DNA of 64,000 bases from Amycolatopsis saalfeldensis (GCF_900110575.1 NZ_FOEF01000001.1:496001-560000), one strand, 5' to 3'; shown: positions 52,961 through 63,220, counted from the first letter of the stretch. Notes: generated from the sequence alone by a model not told the origin. A program made the numbers and translations.

Positions 52961-53724
52961 CCGGACTCGAGGAGGTCCCGCTCCCCGGCGGCAACATGAA
53001 CACCGGGGTCGTGCGGGTCGGCGACACGGTGCGGCGACCGGCCGGCCCGTGGACACCCGCGGTGCACGCGCTGCTGGAACATCTCCATGGCACCGGTTTT
53101 CGCGGGGCCCCACGGCCACTCGGGCTGGACGGTCGAGGCCGCGAGGTACTCAGCTACGCCGAAGGACCCGTCGTCCATCCGGACCACGACGAAACGATGG
53201 AGCCCGACGCCGCGCTCACCCGCGTGGCCCGGCTGATCCGGGAGTTCCACGACGCCGTCGCGGGGTTCCGGCCGCCGCCGGACGCGCGGTGGCAGGTCGT
53301 GATCCCGGGTGACGGGGCCGAGATCATCGCCCACCACGACCTCGCGCCGTGGAACCTCGTTGCCGGAGCGGAGTGGGTGTTCATCGACTGGGACACCGCC
53401 GCGCCCGGGACCCGGATCTGGGACCTGGCCTACGCCGTGCCCGCTTTCGCGCCACTGCGACCGGGGACCCCGCAGGCCGAGGCGACCCGCCGCCTGCGGT
53501 TGTTCGCCGAAGCGTACGGCCTCGACCAAGCACAGCGCGAAAACCTCGCCCAGCTCATGGGACCGCGGGCCCGATCGATGTACACCCATCTCAAGACCCA
53601 AGCCGCACAAGGAAATCAGCCGTGGACGCGGCTGTGGCACGAGGGCCACGGCCGCGTCTGGCTGGCCGCCTCCGAATATCTCGACGCGCGCGCCGAGGGC
53701 TGGCGGACGGCGCTGCTGGCTTGA
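52957..53724 (+). CDS. Aminoglycoside phosphotransferase (APH/choline kinase) family protein
   Basis: A 255-aa protein kinase-like small-molecule kinase. The catalytic loop is IAHHDLAPWNLV (Brenner motif HxDxxxxN) and the Mg-binding Asp is in VFIDWDTAAPGTRIWDLAY. The N-lobe is short, with the Gly-rich segment near GGNMNTGVVRVG. Family members phosphorylate antibiotics, choline, sugars or nucleoside-like compounds. The 4-bp overlap with the phosphoribosyltransferase implies a shared task, possibly nucleoside or nucleotide salvage. Resistance function is not implied by sequence alone. Confidence 0.82.
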   Translation: MTGLEEVPLPGGNMNTGVVRVGDTVRRPAGPWTPAVHALLEHLHGTGFRGAPRPLGLDGRGREVLSYAEGPVVHPDHDETMEPDAALTRVARLIREFHDAVAGFRPPPDARWQVVIPGDGAEIIAHHDLAPWNLVAGAEWVFIDWDTAAPGTRIWDLAYAVPAFAPLRPGTPQAEATRRLRLFAEAYGLDQAQRENLAQLMGPRARSMYTHLKTQAAQGNQPWTRLWHEGHGRVWLAASEYLDARAEGWRTALLA

Positions 53725-53734
53725 TCAGCCGCGC

Positions 53735-54889
53735 TCAAGCCACCCCGAGGTGCCGCGCGATCAGCATCCGCTGCACCTCACTGGTGCCCTCGCCGATCTC
53801 CAGGATCTTGGCGTCACGGTAGAAGCGGCCGACCGGGAACTCGTTCATGAAGCCGTAGCCGCCGAAGATCTGGGTGGCGTCGCGGGCGTTGTCCATGGCT
53901 GCGTTGGAGGCGACGAGTTTTGCGATCGAGGCTTCCTTCTTGAACGGCTCGCCGCGCAGCATCTTCGACGCCGCCTGGTAGTACGCCAGGCGCGCGGTGT
54001 GGGCGCGGACCTCCATGTCCGCGATCTTGAACTGGATCGCCTGGTATTCGCCGATGCGGTGGCCGAACGCGACGCGGTCCTTGGCGTACTTCAGGCACTC
54101 GTCGACGCAGCCCTGGGCCAGGCCCACGCTCACCGCGGCGATCGCGACGCGGCCTTCGTCCAAAATGGACAGGAACTGGGCGTACCCGCGACCCCGCGTG
54201 CCGACCAGGTTCGAGGCCGGGACCCGGACGTCCGAAAAGGACAGTTCGTGGGTGTCCGAGCAGTTCCAGCCGACCTTCGAGTACCTGCGCGCCACCGCGA
54301 AGCCCGGGGTGCCGGCCGGGACGATGATCGCGGAGATCTCCTTGCGCCCGTTCTCCATCACGTCGGTGACGGCCGTGACGGTGACCAGCCGGGTGATGTC
54401 GGTGCCGGAGTTGGTGATGAACGCCTTGCTGCCGTTGATCAGCCAGTCTTCGCCGTCGAGCTTGGCGCGCGTGCGCGTAGCGCCGGCGTCCGAGCCGCCG
54501 CCCGGTTCGGTCAGGCCGAAGCCGCCCAGTGCCTCGCCCGTGCACAACGCGGGCAGCCAGGTTTCCTTCTGCTCCTGCGTGCCGAAGCGGTAGATCGGCA
54601 TCGCCCCGAGCGAAACGCCCGCCTCGAGCGTGATGGCCACCGACGAGTCGACCCTGGCCAGCTCCTCCAGCGCCAGGCAGAGCGCGAAGTAGTCACCGCC
54701 CATGCCGCCGAACTCCTCGGCGAAGGGCAGGCCGAACAGGCCCATCTCGCCCATCTTGGCCACGATCTCGTACGGGAACTCCTCCTTCTCGTACATCGGG
54801 CCGATCACCGGCGCGACCTCCGCGTGGGCGAAGTCCTCGACCGTCTTGCGGAGTGATTCGTACTCTTCGTCCAGGCGGAAGTCGATCAC
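53735..54889 (-). CDS. Acyl-CoA dehydrogenase of the leucine/isovaleryl type (FadE19-like)
   Basis: A 384-aa acyl-CoA dehydrogenase. It has [95 protein letters not shown] with a terminal EGT motif. It should desaturate a short branched acyl-CoA. ATG 54889 overlaps the stop of the biotin carboxylase (ATGA). The gene order accD-accA-fadE and an upstream TetR regulator match the mycobacterial accD1-accA1-fadE19 leucine-catabolic locus. Confidence 0.9.
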   Translation of the reverse strand: MIDFRLDEEYESLRKTVEDFAHAEVAPVIGPMYEKEEFPYEIVAKMGEMGLFGLPFAEEFGGMGGDYFALCLALEELARVDSSVAITLEAGVSLGAMPIYRFGTQEQKETWLPALCTGEALGGFGLTEPGGGSDAGATRTRAKLDGEDWLINGSKAFITNSGTDITRLVTVTAVTDVMENGRKEISAIIVPAGTPGFAVARRYSKVGWNCSDTHELSFSDVRVPASNLVGTRGRGYAQFLSILDEGRVAIAAVSVGLAQGCVDECLKYAKDRVAFGHRIGEYQAIQFKIADMEVRAHTARLAYYQAASKMLRGEPFKKEASIAKLVASNAAMDNARDATQIFGGYGFMNEFPVGRFYRDAKILEIGEGTSEVQRMLIARHLGVA

Positions 54890-56877
54890 TGCTTCTCCTC
54901 GGTCGGGCTGATCACAGCCAGCGTCTCGTCCAGCGCGACCTGCTGGCCCGCGCGGACGGAAAGCTCACTCACCACACCGTCGATCGGCGCGGTCACGGTG
55001 TGCTCCATCTTCATCGCCTCGACGATCAGCAACGGCGTGCCCGCGCTGACCTCCTCGCCGGCGGCGACCTTCACCACGAGCACGGTGCCCGGCATCGGAC
55101 TGGTGACCGGCCCGGCGCCCGCGGCTTCCCCGCGCGCCGAAAGCCGCACTTCCTGATCCGCGAACGCGAAGCTGCGGCCCGCACCGGCCAGCCAGACTGT
55201 CCTTTCCGGACCTGAGGCGTGACGGTAGCGCAGGAATCCCTGCGTCTGGCGGACTTCCAGCAGATCGCCGTCGCGGCGGGCCGAGACCCGCACCGGCTCG
55301 GAGTCGTCCACCTTCACCGTGGCGTCGGCCGGAGTGCCTTCGACGCGGACGACCGCCTGCGTCGCGCCACAGCGCAGCCGGAACGTCACGCCGCCGGTGG
55401 CACCGAGGCGCCAGCCAGTCGGCACGTCCCAAGGGTCCACAGTGGACCCGGAAGGCTGCAGCGACAGCAGCCGGTCCATCGCCGCGGCCACGAAGAATTC
55501 AGCCGGCACGTCGGCGGAGACCAGCTCGTCCAGCCGCCGGTCCACGAGCTCCGTGTCGAGCCGGCCCGCGCGGACGTCCTCGTCGGCCAGCAGACCGCGC
55601 AGGAACGCCACATTCGTGCCCACGCCCAGCAACGCGGTGTCGGCCAGCGCGAGGTCCAGCTTGCGCAGCGCCGACGCGCGGTCCGGGCCGTACGCGATGA
55701 CCTTGGCCAGCATCGGGTCGTAGTTCGAGCCGATCACGGCGCCTTCGGTCATCCACGAGTCGACGCGCACGCCCTCACCCGAGGGCTCGTGGACGGCCAG
55801 CACCGTGCCGCCGGTCGGGATGAACCCGCGCGCCGGATCCTCGGCGTACACCCGGGCTTCGATGGCGTGACCTTCGAGGTGAACGTCTTCCTGACGCAGC
55901 GTCAGCGGCTCGCCCGCGGCGATCCGGACCTGCCACGAGACGAGGTCGAGTCCGGTCACCATCTCCGTGACCGGGTGCTCGACCTGCAGCCGGGTGTTCA
56001 TCTCCATGAAGAAGAACTCGTCCGGATCGTGCGCCGACAGGATGAACTCGACGGTGCCCGCGCCGACGTAGCCCACGGACCGCGCGGCCTCGGCGGCAGC
56101 CGAACCCATCTTCGCGCGCTGAGCCTCGTCGAGCAGCACCGAAGGCGCCTCCTCGATGATCTTCTGGTGCCGACGCTGCAAGCTGCACTCGCGCTCGCCG
56201 AGGTGCAGCACGGTCCCGTGCGCGTCGGCCAGCACCTGGATCTCGATGTGCCGCGGGGTGGTGACGAAACGCTCCATCAACAGCGTGTCGTCGCCGAACG
56301 AGCCCTTGGCCTCGCGCCGCGCGGACTCGATCGCAGCGTCCAGTTCGGACTCCTCGTGCACCAGCCGCATGCCCTTGCCGCCGCCGCCTGCAGAGGGCTT
56401 GAGCAGCAGCGGGTACCCGACTTTCGCGGCCGCTTCGGCGAAGCCGCCCTCGGGAATGTCCAAATCGGACGCTCCCGGCACGACCGGGACGCCGGCCGCG
56501 GACACCGTCGCCTTGGCGTGGATCTTGTCGCCCATCGCGTCGATCGCGCTCGGCGGCGGCCCGATGAAGACCAGGCCGGCCTCCTCGCAGGCCCGGGCGA
56601 ACCCGGCGTTCTCGGCCAGGAAGCCGTACCCCGGGTGCACGGCCTGCGCCCCGGTGTCCAGCGCCGCCCGCACGATGGCCGGAATCGACAAATAGCTTTT
56701 CGCCGCTTCGGCCGGGCCGATGCGGACCGCGGTGTCCGCCTCACGCACGTGCTTCGCGTCGGCGTCCGCGTCGCTGTACACCGCGACCGAACGGACGCCG
56801 AGCGCACGCAGCGACCGGATGACCCGGACCGCGATCTCCCCGCGGTTGGCGACCAAAACAGTGCTGAACACGCTCAT
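54886..56877 (-). CDS. Acyl-CoA carboxylase alpha subunit (biotin carboxylase + BCCP)
   Basis: A 663-aa protein. The biotin carboxylase domain (1-450) starts [17 protein letters not shown] and has the ATP-grasp glycine loop [11 protein letters not shown] and [21 protein letters not shown] linking BT domain follows. The C-terminal biotinyl domain carries [10 protein letters not shown], where the Lys is biotinylated. It carboxylates biotin using bicarbonate and ATP and passes CO2 to the beta subunit, most likely for methylcrotonyl-CoA in leucine catabolism. ATG 56877 overlaps the beta-subunit stop by one base (TGATG). Confidence 0.93.
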   Translation of the reverse strand: MSVFSTVLVANRGEIAVRVIRSLRALGVRSVAVYSDADADAKHVREADTAVRIGPAEAAKSYLSIPAIVRAALDTGAQAVHPGYGFLAENAGFARACEEAGLVFIGPPPSAIDAMGDKIHAKATVSAAGVPVVPGASDLDIPEGGFAEAAAKVGYPLLLKPSAGGGGKGMRLVHEESELDAAIESARREAKGSFGDDTLLMERFVTTPRHIEIQVLADAHGTVLHLGERECSLQRRHQKIIEEAPSVLLDEAQRAKMGSAAAEAARSVGYVGAGTVEFILSAHDPDEFFFMEMNTRLQVEHPVTEMVTGLDLVSWQVRIAAGEPLTLRQEDVHLEGHAIEARVYAEDPARGFIPTGGTVLAVHEPSGEGVRVDSWMTEGAVIGSNYDPMLAKVIAYGPDRASALRKLDLALADTALLGVGTNVAFLRGLLADEDVRAGRLDTELVDRRLDELVSADVPAEFFVAAAMDRLLSLQPSGSTVDPWDVPTGWRLGATGGVTFRLRCGATQAVVRVEGTPADATVKVDDSEPVRVSARRDGDLLEVRQTQGFLRYRHASGPERTVWLAGAGRSFAFADQEVRLSARGEAAGAGPVTSPMPGTVLVVKVAAGEEVSAGTPLLIVEAMKMEHTVTAPIDGVVSELSVRAGQQVALDETLAVISPTEEKQ

Positions 56878-58490
56878 CACATCCGGAAGACGCCGTAGTT
56901 GACCTCGGGCAGGGGCGCGTTGGCCGCGGCCGACAGCGCGAGCCCGAGCACCGTGCGGGTGTCCGCCGGGTCGATCACCCCGTCGTCCCACAGCCTCGCG
57001 GTCGAGTAGTACGGGCTGCCCTGTGCCTCGTACTGCTCGCGAATCGGGTCCTTGAAGGTCTCCTCGTCCTCAGTGGACCACTCGCCGCCGCGGGCCTCGA
57101 TCGAGTCACGGCGGACCGTGGAGAGCACCGAGGCCGCCTGTTCCCCGCCCATCACGGAGATCCGCGCGTTGGGCCACATCCACAGGAACCGCGGCGAGTA
57201 CGCCCGGCCGCACATCGAGTAGTTCCCGGCGCCGAACGAGCCGCCGATGATCACGGTGAACTTCGGCACCCGCGCGCAGGCGACGGCGGTGACCATCTTG
57301 GCGCCGTGCTTGGCGATGCCGCCCGCCTCGTACGCCTTGCCGACCATGAAGCCGGTGATGTTCTGCAGGAACACCAACGGGATCGAACGGCGGTCGCACA
57401 GCTCGATGAAGTGCGCGCCCTTCATCGCCGACTCGGCGAACAGCACGCCGTTGTTCGCGATGATGCCGACCGGGTGACCGTGGATGTGCGCGAAGCCGGT
57501 GACCAGCGTCGAGCCGTACTCCTTCTTGAACTCAGCGAACCGGCTGCCGTCGGTGATGCGGGCGATCACCTCGCGGACGTCGTACGGCGTGCGCGGGTCG
57601 GTCGGCACCACGCCGTACAGCTCGCGCGGGTCGACGGCCGGCTCCTCGGTCGGCAGCACGTCCCACGGCCGCGGCGTGCGCGGGCCGAGAGTGGAGACGA
57701 TGGAGCGGACGATGCGCAGCGCGTGCGCGTCGTCGTCCGCCAGGTGGTCGGTGACGCCGGACTGGCGCGAGTGCACGTCGCCGCCGCCCAGCTCCTCGGC
57801 CGTGACGACCTCGCCGGTCGCGGCCTTCACCAGCGGCGGGCCGCCGAGGAAGATCGTGCCCTGGTTGCGCACGATCACCGCTTCGTCGCTCATGGCGGGC
57901 ACGTACGCGCCGCCCGCGGTGCACGAGCCGAGCACGGCGGCGATCTGCGGGATGCCCCGCGCGGACATGGTGGCCTGGTTGTAGAAGATGCGGCCGAAGT
58001 GCTCACGGTCGGGGAACACGTCGTCCTGGCGCGGCAGGAACGCGCCGCCCGAGTCGACCAGGTAGATGCAGGGCAGGTTGTTGTGCAGCGCCACTTCCTG
58101 GGCGCGCAGGTGCTTCTTGACCGTCAGCGGGTAGTAGGTGCCGCCCTTGACGGTGGCGTCGTTGGCCACGATCACGCACTCGCGGCCGGACACCCGCCCG
58201 ATGCCGGTGATCACGCCGGCGGACGGGGCCTCGTCGTCGTACAGCCCGTTCGCGGCCAGCGGTGAAAGCTCGAGGAACGGCGAACCCGGGTCGAGCAGCG
58301 TGTCCACGCGGTCGCGCGGCAGGAGCTTCCCCCGCTCGACGTGCCGCGCGCGCGACTTCTCGGGCCCGCCGAGGCGGGCGGTGGCGAGCCGCTTGCGCAG
58401 GTCCTCCACCAGCTCGGCGTGCGAGGTGACGCTGCGGGCGAACGGATCGCTGTGCGGGTCGGCGGAGCTGCTCAGTACCGGCGTGTCCAT
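56877..58490 (-). CDS. Acyl-CoA carboxylase beta subunit (carboxyltransferase, methylcrotonyl-type)
   Basis: A 537-aa carboxyltransferase. The N-terminal half has the acyl-CoA side ([53 protein letters not shown]) and the C-terminal half has [19 protein letters not shown] and [19 protein letters not shown]. These match the methylcrotonyl/geranyl-CoA carboxylase group rather than propionyl-CoA carboxylase. It is the first gene of the operon. Two copies of GTTAGCG-N2-CG(C/T)TAAC lie directly upstream (58508-58551). Confidence 0.92.
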   Translation of the reverse strand: MDTPVLSSSADPHSDPFARSVTSHAELVEDLRKRLATARLGGPEKSRARHVERGKLLPRDRVDTLLDPGSPFLELSPLAANGLYDDEAPSAGVITGIGRVSGRECVIVANDATVKGGTYYPLTVKKHLRAQEVALHNNLPCIYLVDSGGAFLPRQDDVFPDREHFGRIFYNQATMSARGIPQIAAVLGSCTAGGAYVPAMSDEAVIVRNQGTIFLGGPPLVKAATGEVVTAEELGGGDVHSRQSGVTDHLADDDAHALRIVRSIVSTLGPRTPRPWDVLPTEEPAVDPRELYGVVPTDPRTPYDVREVIARITDGSRFAEFKKEYGSTLVTGFAHIHGHPVGIIANNGVLFAESAMKGAHFIELCDRRSIPLVFLQNITGFMVGKAYEAGGIAKHGAKMVTAVACARVPKFTVIIGGSFGAGNYSMCGRAYSPRFLWMWPNARISVMGGEQAASVLSTVRRDSIEARGGEWSTEDEETFKDPIREQYEAQGSPYYSTARLWDDGVIDPADTRTVLGLALSAAANAPLPEVNYGVFRM

Positions 58491-58507
58491 GGACTCCCCG
58501 TCGCGAG

Positions 58508-58551
58508 GTTAGCGGTCGTTAACTTCGCCGTCGATGTTAGCGACCGCTAAC
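58508..58551. promoter_or_regulatory. Two TetR (BkaR/LiuR-type) operators upstream of the carboxylase operon
   Basis: GTTAGCG-GT-CGTTAAC (58508-58523, one arm mismatch) and GTTAGCG-AC-CGCTAAC (58536-58551, perfect arms) lie 28 bp apart, centre to centre, 18-61 bp ahead of the carboxylase start. The same sequence precedes the TetR gene at 59626. Confidence 0.8.
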
Positions 58552-58597
58552 CGGGGTGTCCAGCGGGGCCCCCTGTGATCCGGGCCCGGGCGGCAAT

Positions 58598-58643
58598 AGG
58601 CCCGTGGGCGGCGGTGCCGGTTGGCACCACCGCCCACGGGCCT
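58598..58643. terminator. Very strong stem-loop after the lipase gene
   Basis: A 21-bp arm (58598-58618) pairs with 58623-58643 with one mismatch and a 4-nt loop. It begins 19 bp past the lipase stop on the minus strand, so it should insulate the carboxylase operon from lipase transcription. Confidence 0.8.
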
Positions 58644-58661
58644 GGGAATTACCCGCCGAGA

Positions 58662-59471
58662 TCAGCCGATCGCGGAGGTCAGCGGGGTGTAGTAGCCGCC
58701 GCGCTGGCCGGCCGCCGTCGGGTGGTACGACTCGTCCACCGGGAAGGTGAGGCTGTGCAGGTAGTCGCTGGCCGAGGAGCAGATGTTGTGCCCGTCGAAC
58801 GCCGACCGGACGTCCACGAACTGGGCACCGGCCGCCGAGGCCCGAGCGGAGATCACGCCGGCGATGGTGTCCGCGCCGGAGTTGATCGCGGACCGCTTGG
58901 TGTCGCTCAGGCCGACGCTGCAGGAACCCGGCACCGTGTAGAAGCGCGGGTAGGACAGCACCACGAGCTTGGAGCTGGGCGCCTTCGCCTTGACCGCCGC
59001 GTACACCTTGTCCAGCAGGCCCGGGAGGGTGTTCTGGACGTAGGCCTTCGCGGTGTTCACCCGGTCGACGCAGGTCTGGTCGCTGTTGAGGGTGCAGGTG
59101 GTGATCACGTCGGTGAAGCCGGCGTCGTTGCCGCCGACGGTCACCGTGACCAGACCGGCGCTGGACGGCATCGACCCGATCTGGGTCAGCACGTCACCCG
59201 TCTTCGCACCGGAGCAGGCGAGGAAGGTGAACGTGGTGCCGCTGTGGGCGTTGGCGTACAGCTGGCCGTACGCGTTGGCGCTGCGCTTGCAGGCACCGGA
59301 ACTGCCGTAGTCCCCGGCGCCGACTCCCGAGGAGTAGGAGTCGCCGAGGGCCACGTAACTGGTGGCCGCGCCGGCGGTGCCGGTGAAGCCGAGGCAAACG
59401 AGCAGAGCGACCCCCAGGGCCGCGCACATCCGTTGGAGGTTTCGAGTGATGGAACGGGCGGGAACAGCCAT
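58662..59471 (-). CDS. Secreted SGNH/GDSL lipase
   Basis: A 269-aa extracellular hydrolase. A signal peptide covers about residues 1-36 (basic start, hydrophobic LGVALLVCLGFTG, cleavage near TAGAA). Mature-domain blocks are GDSYSSGVGAG (nucleophile Ser), VGGNDAGF (oxyanion Asn) and ESYHPTAAGQ (catalytic His with the Asp upstream). Six Cys, probably three disulfides, fit the Streptomyces-type lipase group. It hydrolyses ester bonds of lipids outside the cell. It stands alone, wedged between the carboxylase operon and its regulator. Confidence 0.93.
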   Translation of the reverse strand: MAVPARSITRNLQRMCAALGVALLVCLGFTGTAGAATSYVALGDSYSSGVGAGDYGSSGACKRSANAYGQLYANAHSGTTFTFLACSGAKTGDVLTQIGSMPSSAGLVTVTVGGNDAGFTDVITTCTLNSDQTCVDRVNTAKAYVQNTLPGLLDKVYAAVKAKAPSSKLVVLSYPRFYTVPGSCSVGLSDTKRSAINSGADTIAGVISARASAAGAQFVDVRSAFDGHNICSSASDYLHSLTFPVDESYHPTAAGQRGGYYTPLTSAIG

Positions 59472-59588
59472 GGGTCACTCCTGTCGTGACGGCTCAACGA
59501 CGTAAAGCAATACCAGGTGGCTTCCCCACTGGACACCCTTAAGATTGCCCTTGCCGCCACTTGGCCCAGGCCGGAAGTCGGACCGGAG

Positions 59589-59604
59589 GTTAGCGCTCGC
59601 TAAC
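59589..59604. promoter_or_regulatory. TetR operator upstream of its own gene (GTTAGCGCTCGCTAAC)
   Basis: A 16-bp site with perfect 7-bp arms, 21 bp before the TetR start. It is the same motif as the two sites at 58508-58551, showing autoregulation and joint control of the carboxylase operon. Confidence 0.8.
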
Positions 59605-59625
59605 CGGCGGTCCTACTATGGCCGG

Positions 59626-60216
59626 ATGCCGGCGAACCCCACCCCACTCGTGACTGGCGAGAAGGCGAACAGGCGTGAACAGATCATGGCCGCCGCCGCC
59701 GAGCTGTTCGCCCACCACGGCTTCCACGGCGTCGGCATCGACGACATCGGCGCCGCGGTGGGCATCTCGGGCCCCGCGCTGTACCGCCACTTCCGCAGCA
59801 AGGACGCCATCCTCGGCGAGATGCTGAACTCGATCAGCCACTACCTGCTCGACGGCGGCACCCAGCGCGCGGCGATCGGGGGCTCCGCCGGGGAGCTGCT
59901 GGCCGCGCTCGTGCGGTTCCACGTGGACTTCGCGCTCGATCACCCGGCGCTGATCACGGTCCAGGAGCGGAACCTGGCAAATCTCACCGACAGTGACCGG
60001 AAACAGGTGCGGGCGCTGCAACGCCAGTACGTCGAGGTCTGGGTGCGGGCGATCCGTGACGCCGTCCCGGGGCTCGAGGAGCGAGAGGCGCGGTCAGCGG
60101 CGCACGCGGTTTTCGGCTTGATCAATTCGACGCCGTACAACCGCCATCTCGGTGACGGCGAGCTCGCCGACCTGCTCTGCCGGCTCGCGCTGGGCGCACT
60201 TTCGGCGGCCGGCTGA
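59626..60216 (+). CDS. TetR family regulator, BkaR/LiuR-like
   Basis: A 196-aa TetR protein. The HTH is at about residues 16-62 (FHGVGIDDIGAAVGISGPAL followed by YRHFRSK). The helical C-terminus is the ligand-binding domain. ATG 59626 is preceded closely by the operator at 59589-59604; longer starts would put the operator within the gene. Sharing GTTAGCG-N2-CGCTAAC with the acyl-CoA carboxylase operon makes it the repressor of branched-chain acyl-CoA catabolism. The likely inducer is a pathway acyl-CoA. Confidence 0.9.
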   Translation: MPANPTPLVTGEKANRREQIMAAAAELFAHHGFHGVGIDDIGAAVGISGPALYRHFRSKDAILGEMLNSISHYLLDGGTQRAAIGGSAGELLAALVRFHVDFALDHPALITVQERNLANLTDSDRKQVRALQRQYVEVWVRAIRDAVPGLEEREARSAAHAVFGLINSTPYNRHLGDGELADLLCRLALGALSAAG

Positions 60217-60243
60217 TCGGCCGGATTCGGGGTATCCCCACGG

Positions 60244-60768
60244 ATGCCGGTGCTGGTGTTTGATAGGCACGTGACCCCGGACCGGAGCGAGGACGAGCAG
60301 CGGCTCGTCGAGAAGGCGCAACGCGCGCTCGTCGCCATCAGCCTCGGCGAAGACGCCGAAGCGCTCGACGAGGTCACGCCGTCTTCCGAGGAGCCGAAGG
60401 AGCGCTCCGACGAGACGAAAGCGCTGATGCTGCTGCTGTTCGGCGAGTGCAGCACGATGGTGTCCACGCTGGGTGACGGCGGCACGGCGCCGGTGAAGGT
60501 CCAGGTCTTCGACGAGGACGGCGAAGAGGTTTCCATCGACCAGGCCGACCCGCCGGTGCGCACCGCGGTCCGCACGCTGCTCGCCGAGGTCCACGGCAAC
60601 ACCGCCGCCGCGCAGGAACAGGTCGAGATCGCGCTCGCCAACGCCGCGCCGAACGAGGTCGACAGCCTGGTCCTGCAGGCCCTGCGCTGGACGATCCGGC
60701 TCTCGGTCGAGTGCCTGGAGCGGGACCTGCCGGTCGCGGACTGGATCTCGGACGCCGTCGACGGCTGA
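60244..60768 (+). CDS. Hypothetical protein (174 aa)
   Basis: A soluble, acidic protein I do not recognise. It has a charged, likely disordered stretch (TPSSEEPKERSDETK) around residues 40-57 and a helical C-terminus (TIRLSVECLERDLPVADWIS). The start is ATG 60244 or GTG 60271 (VTPDRSEDEQ); neither has a strong RBS. Codon use is typical of the genome, so it is probably real. It follows the TetR gene on the same strand after 27 bp and is convergent with metX. Confidence 0.6.
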   Translation: MPVLVFDRHVTPDRSEDEQRLVEKAQRALVAISLGEDAEALDEVTPSSEEPKERSDETKALMLLLFGECSTMVSTLGDGGTAPVKVQVFDEDGEEVSIDQADPPVRTAVRTLLAEVHGNTAAAQEQVEIALANAAPNEVDSLVLQALRWTIRLSVECLERDLPVADWISDAVDG

Positions 60769-60782
60769 GGCCCCCGGCGGAG

Positions 60783-61916
60783 TCAGCCCAGCAGCGACTT
60801 CACCAGCGCGCCGATCTGGCCGCTCTCGATCAGGAACGAATCGTGGCCGTACGGCGACGAAACCACCGCGGACTCGCCGCCGACCGCGCCGGCGATCTCC
60901 GCGGACTGGTACAGCGGGTAGAGCCGGTCGCTGTCGACGCCGGCGACCACGGTCCGGGCGGTGACCTGCGCCAGCGCCGCCGCGACCCCGCCGCGGTCCC
61001 GGCCGATGTCGTGGGTGTTCATCGATTCCGTGAGCACCACGTACGAACCCGCGTCGAAGCGCGCGGCCAGCTTCTCCGCGTGGTGGTCCAAATAGGACTC
61101 GACGGCGAACCGACCGCCGCGCAACGGGTCTTCGTCGTCCTGATGGCGGCGGCCGAAGCGCTGGGCCAGCTCGGGCTCACTGCGGTAGGTCACGTGCGCG
61201 ATCCGCCGGGCGACGCCGAGACCGCGGTGCGGGCCTTCGCCGTCGGGACGGCCGTAGTAGTCCCCGCCGTGCCAGCCCGAATCCGAGCGGATGGCGTGCA
61301 GCTGCGGCGCGGCCCAGGCGATCTGCTCGGCCGACGCCCGCGCCGTGGACGCCAGCACCAGCACCGAATCCACCCGATCGGGCGCGGAAACGGCCCATTC
61401 GAGCGCCCGCATCCCGCCCATCGAACCGCCCGCGACGGCCGCCCAGCGGTAGACGCCGAGCGCGTCCGCGAGCGCTTCTTCGGTGCGCACCTGGTCCCGC
61501 GCCGTCACGGCGGGGAACCGGCTGCCGTACGGCCGCCCGTCTTCAGCGTCGGAAGCCGGGCCGGTCGAGCCCTGGCAGCCACCGAGCACATTCGGGACCA
61601 CCACGAACAGTTCATCGGTGTCGAAGGCCTTGCCGGGCCCGATCAGCCCGTCCCACCAGCCCGCGCTGGGGTGGCCCGGCTCGGCGGGGCCGGCCGCGTG
61701 GCTGTCGCCGGTGAGGGCGTGCTCGACGAGGACGGCGTTGGAGCCGTCGGAGTTCAGCGTCCCCCACGTCTCGTACGCGAGGGTGTACGACGGCAGCGAG
61801 CCACCGGCCTCCAGCGCGAGCGCGCCGGGGCCGGTGAACCACTTTCGCCGGCCGGGTGGGTCACCCGGCCGCCATGCTCCGGTGACCGGCGGGAGACCGG
61901 CGCCGGAATCCGTCAC
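60783..61916 (-). CDS. metX: Homoserine O-acetyltransferase
   Basis: A 377-aa alpha/beta-hydrolase-fold acyltransferase that acetylates homoserine for methionine synthesis. The nucleophile is Ser165 in AGGSMGGMRALEW. The HALTGDSHAAG, NVLGGCQGSTGP and PYGHDSFL motifs (the last with the catalytic His) are diagnostic. GTG 61916 overlaps the metY stop (GTGA), so the two genes are translationally coupled. The open frame further upstream is a shadow of metY. Confidence 0.95.
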   Translation of the reverse strand: MTDSGAGLPPVTGAWRPGDPPGRRKWFTGPGALALEAGGSLPSYTLAYETWGTLNSDGSNAVLVEHALTGDSHAAGPAEPGHPSAGWWDGLIGPGKAFDTDELFVVVPNVLGGCQGSTGPASDAEDGRPYGSRFPAVTARDQVRTEEALADALGVYRWAAVAGGSMGGMRALEWAVSAPDRVDSVLVLASTARASAEQIAWAAPQLHAIRSDSGWHGGDYYGRPDGEGPHRGLGVARRIAHVTYRSEPELAQRFGRRHQDDEDPLRGGRFAVESYLDHHAEKLAARFDAGSYVVLTESMNTHDIGRDRGGVAAALAQVTARTVVAGVDSDRLYPLYQSAEIAGAVGGESAVVSSPYGHDSFLIESGQIGALVKSLLG

Positions 61917-63220
61917 TGCGCCGCCTTGGCGGCCCGGAAGCCCGCCTCGAGGTCCGCCTTCAGGTCTTCGAGGCCTTCCAGTCCCACGGCCAGCCGCACC
62001 AGGCCCGGCGTGACGCCGCTGGTCAGCTGCTCCTCGGGGCTCAGCTGGCTGTGCGTGGTGGACGCCGGGTGCACGATCAGGCTGCGCACGTCGCCGATGT
62101 TCACCAGCTGGCTGTGCAGCTCCGTGCCGTCGACGAACTTGCGGCCCGCCTCGACACCGCCGCGAAGGTCGAACGACAGCACCGCGCCCGCGCCACGCGG
62201 CAGGTACTTCTGCGCGGCGGAGTAGAACGGGCTCGACGGCAGGCCGGCGTAGTAGACCTTCTCGACCTCGTCGCGCTGCTCCAGCCACTCGGCCAGCGCC
62301 TGCGCGTTGGACACGTGCCGCTCCAGCCGCAGCGAAAGCGTCTCGATGCCTTGCAGGATAAGGAAACTGTTCAACGGCGAGATGGCCGCGCCGGTGTCGC
62401 GCAGGATCTGCACTCGCGCCTTCGCCGCGTACGCACCAGGGCCGAGCGCCTCCCAGTACTTGAGGCCGTGGTAGCTCGGGTCCGCCTCGTTGAAACCCGG
62501 GAACCTCGCCGGGTCCTGGCCGAAGTCGAACGTGCCGCCGTCGACCAGCACCCCGGCGACGGTGGTGCCGTGGCCGCCCAGGTACTTGGTCGCGGAGTGC
62601 ACGACGACGTCCGCGCCGTGCTCGATCGGGCGCAGCAGGTACGGCGTGGGCACGGTGTTGTCCACGACCAGCGGCACCCCGGCCTCGTGCGCGACGTCAG
62701 CGACCGCGCGGACGTCCAGCACGTTGCTGCCCGGGTTCGCCAGCGTCTCGGCGAAGAACAGCTTGGTGTTGGGCCGGACCGCGGCGCGCCACTGCTCGAG
62801 GTCGTCCTGGTCGTCGACGAACGTGACCTCGATGCCGAGCTTCGGCAGCGTGTAGTGGAACAGGTTGTAGGTGCCGCCGTAGAGCGAAGGGCTGGAGACG
62901 AAGTGGTCACCGGCGCCGGCCAGGTTGAGGATCGCCGCGGTCGTGGCGGCGGAACCGGAGGCGAACGCGAGCGCCGCGACCCCGCCTTCGAGCGCGGCGA
63001 GGCGCTGCTCCAGCACGTCCTGCGTCGGGTTCATGATGCGGGTGTAGATGTTGCCCGGCTCGGCCAGGCTGAACAGGTCGGCGCCGTGCTGGCTGTCGCG
63101 GAAGACGTACGACGTCGTCTGGTAGATCGGCGTCGCGCGGGCCCCGGTCGTGGGATCCGGCGCCGCGCCCGCGTGGATCTGCTTGGTCTCGAAGGACCAG
63201 GCCGAGGTGTCTTCCGGCAT
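61913..63220 (-). CDS. metY: O-acetylhomoserine sulfhydrylase
   Basis: A 435-aa PLP enzyme of the Cys/Met metabolism family. The motifs [24 protein letters not shown] and [15 protein letters not shown] (Schiff-base Lys) are present, and the length above 420 aa distinguishes it from cystathionine gamma-synthase. It makes homocysteine from O-acetylhomoserine and sulfide. ATG 63220 has an excellent AAGGAG RBS a few bases upstream. It is followed by metX in the metY-metX operon. The 5' leader (63221-63360) contains hairpins but no riboswitch consensus I can recognise. Confidence 0.93.
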   Translation of the reverse strand: MPEDTSAWSFETKQIHAGAAPDPTTGARATPIYQTTSYVFRDSQHGADLFSLAEPGNIYTRIMNPTQDVLEQRLAALEGGVAALAFASGSAATTAAILNLAGAGDHFVSSPSLYGGTYNLFHYTLPKLGIEVTFVDDQDDLEQWRAAVRPNTKLFFAETLANPGSNVLDVRAVADVAHEAGVPLVVDNTVPTPYLLRPIEHGADVVVHSATKYLGGHGTTVAGVLVDGGTFDFGQDPARFPGFNEADPSYHGLKYWEALGPGAYAAKARVQILRDTGAAISPLNSFLILQGIETLSLRLERHVSNAQALAEWLEQRDEVEKVYYAGLPSSPFYSAAQKYLPRGAGAVLSFDLRGGVEAGRKFVDGTELHSQLVNIGDVRSLIVHPASTTHSQLSPEEQLTSGVTPGLVRLAVGLEGLEDLKADLEAGFRAAKAAQ

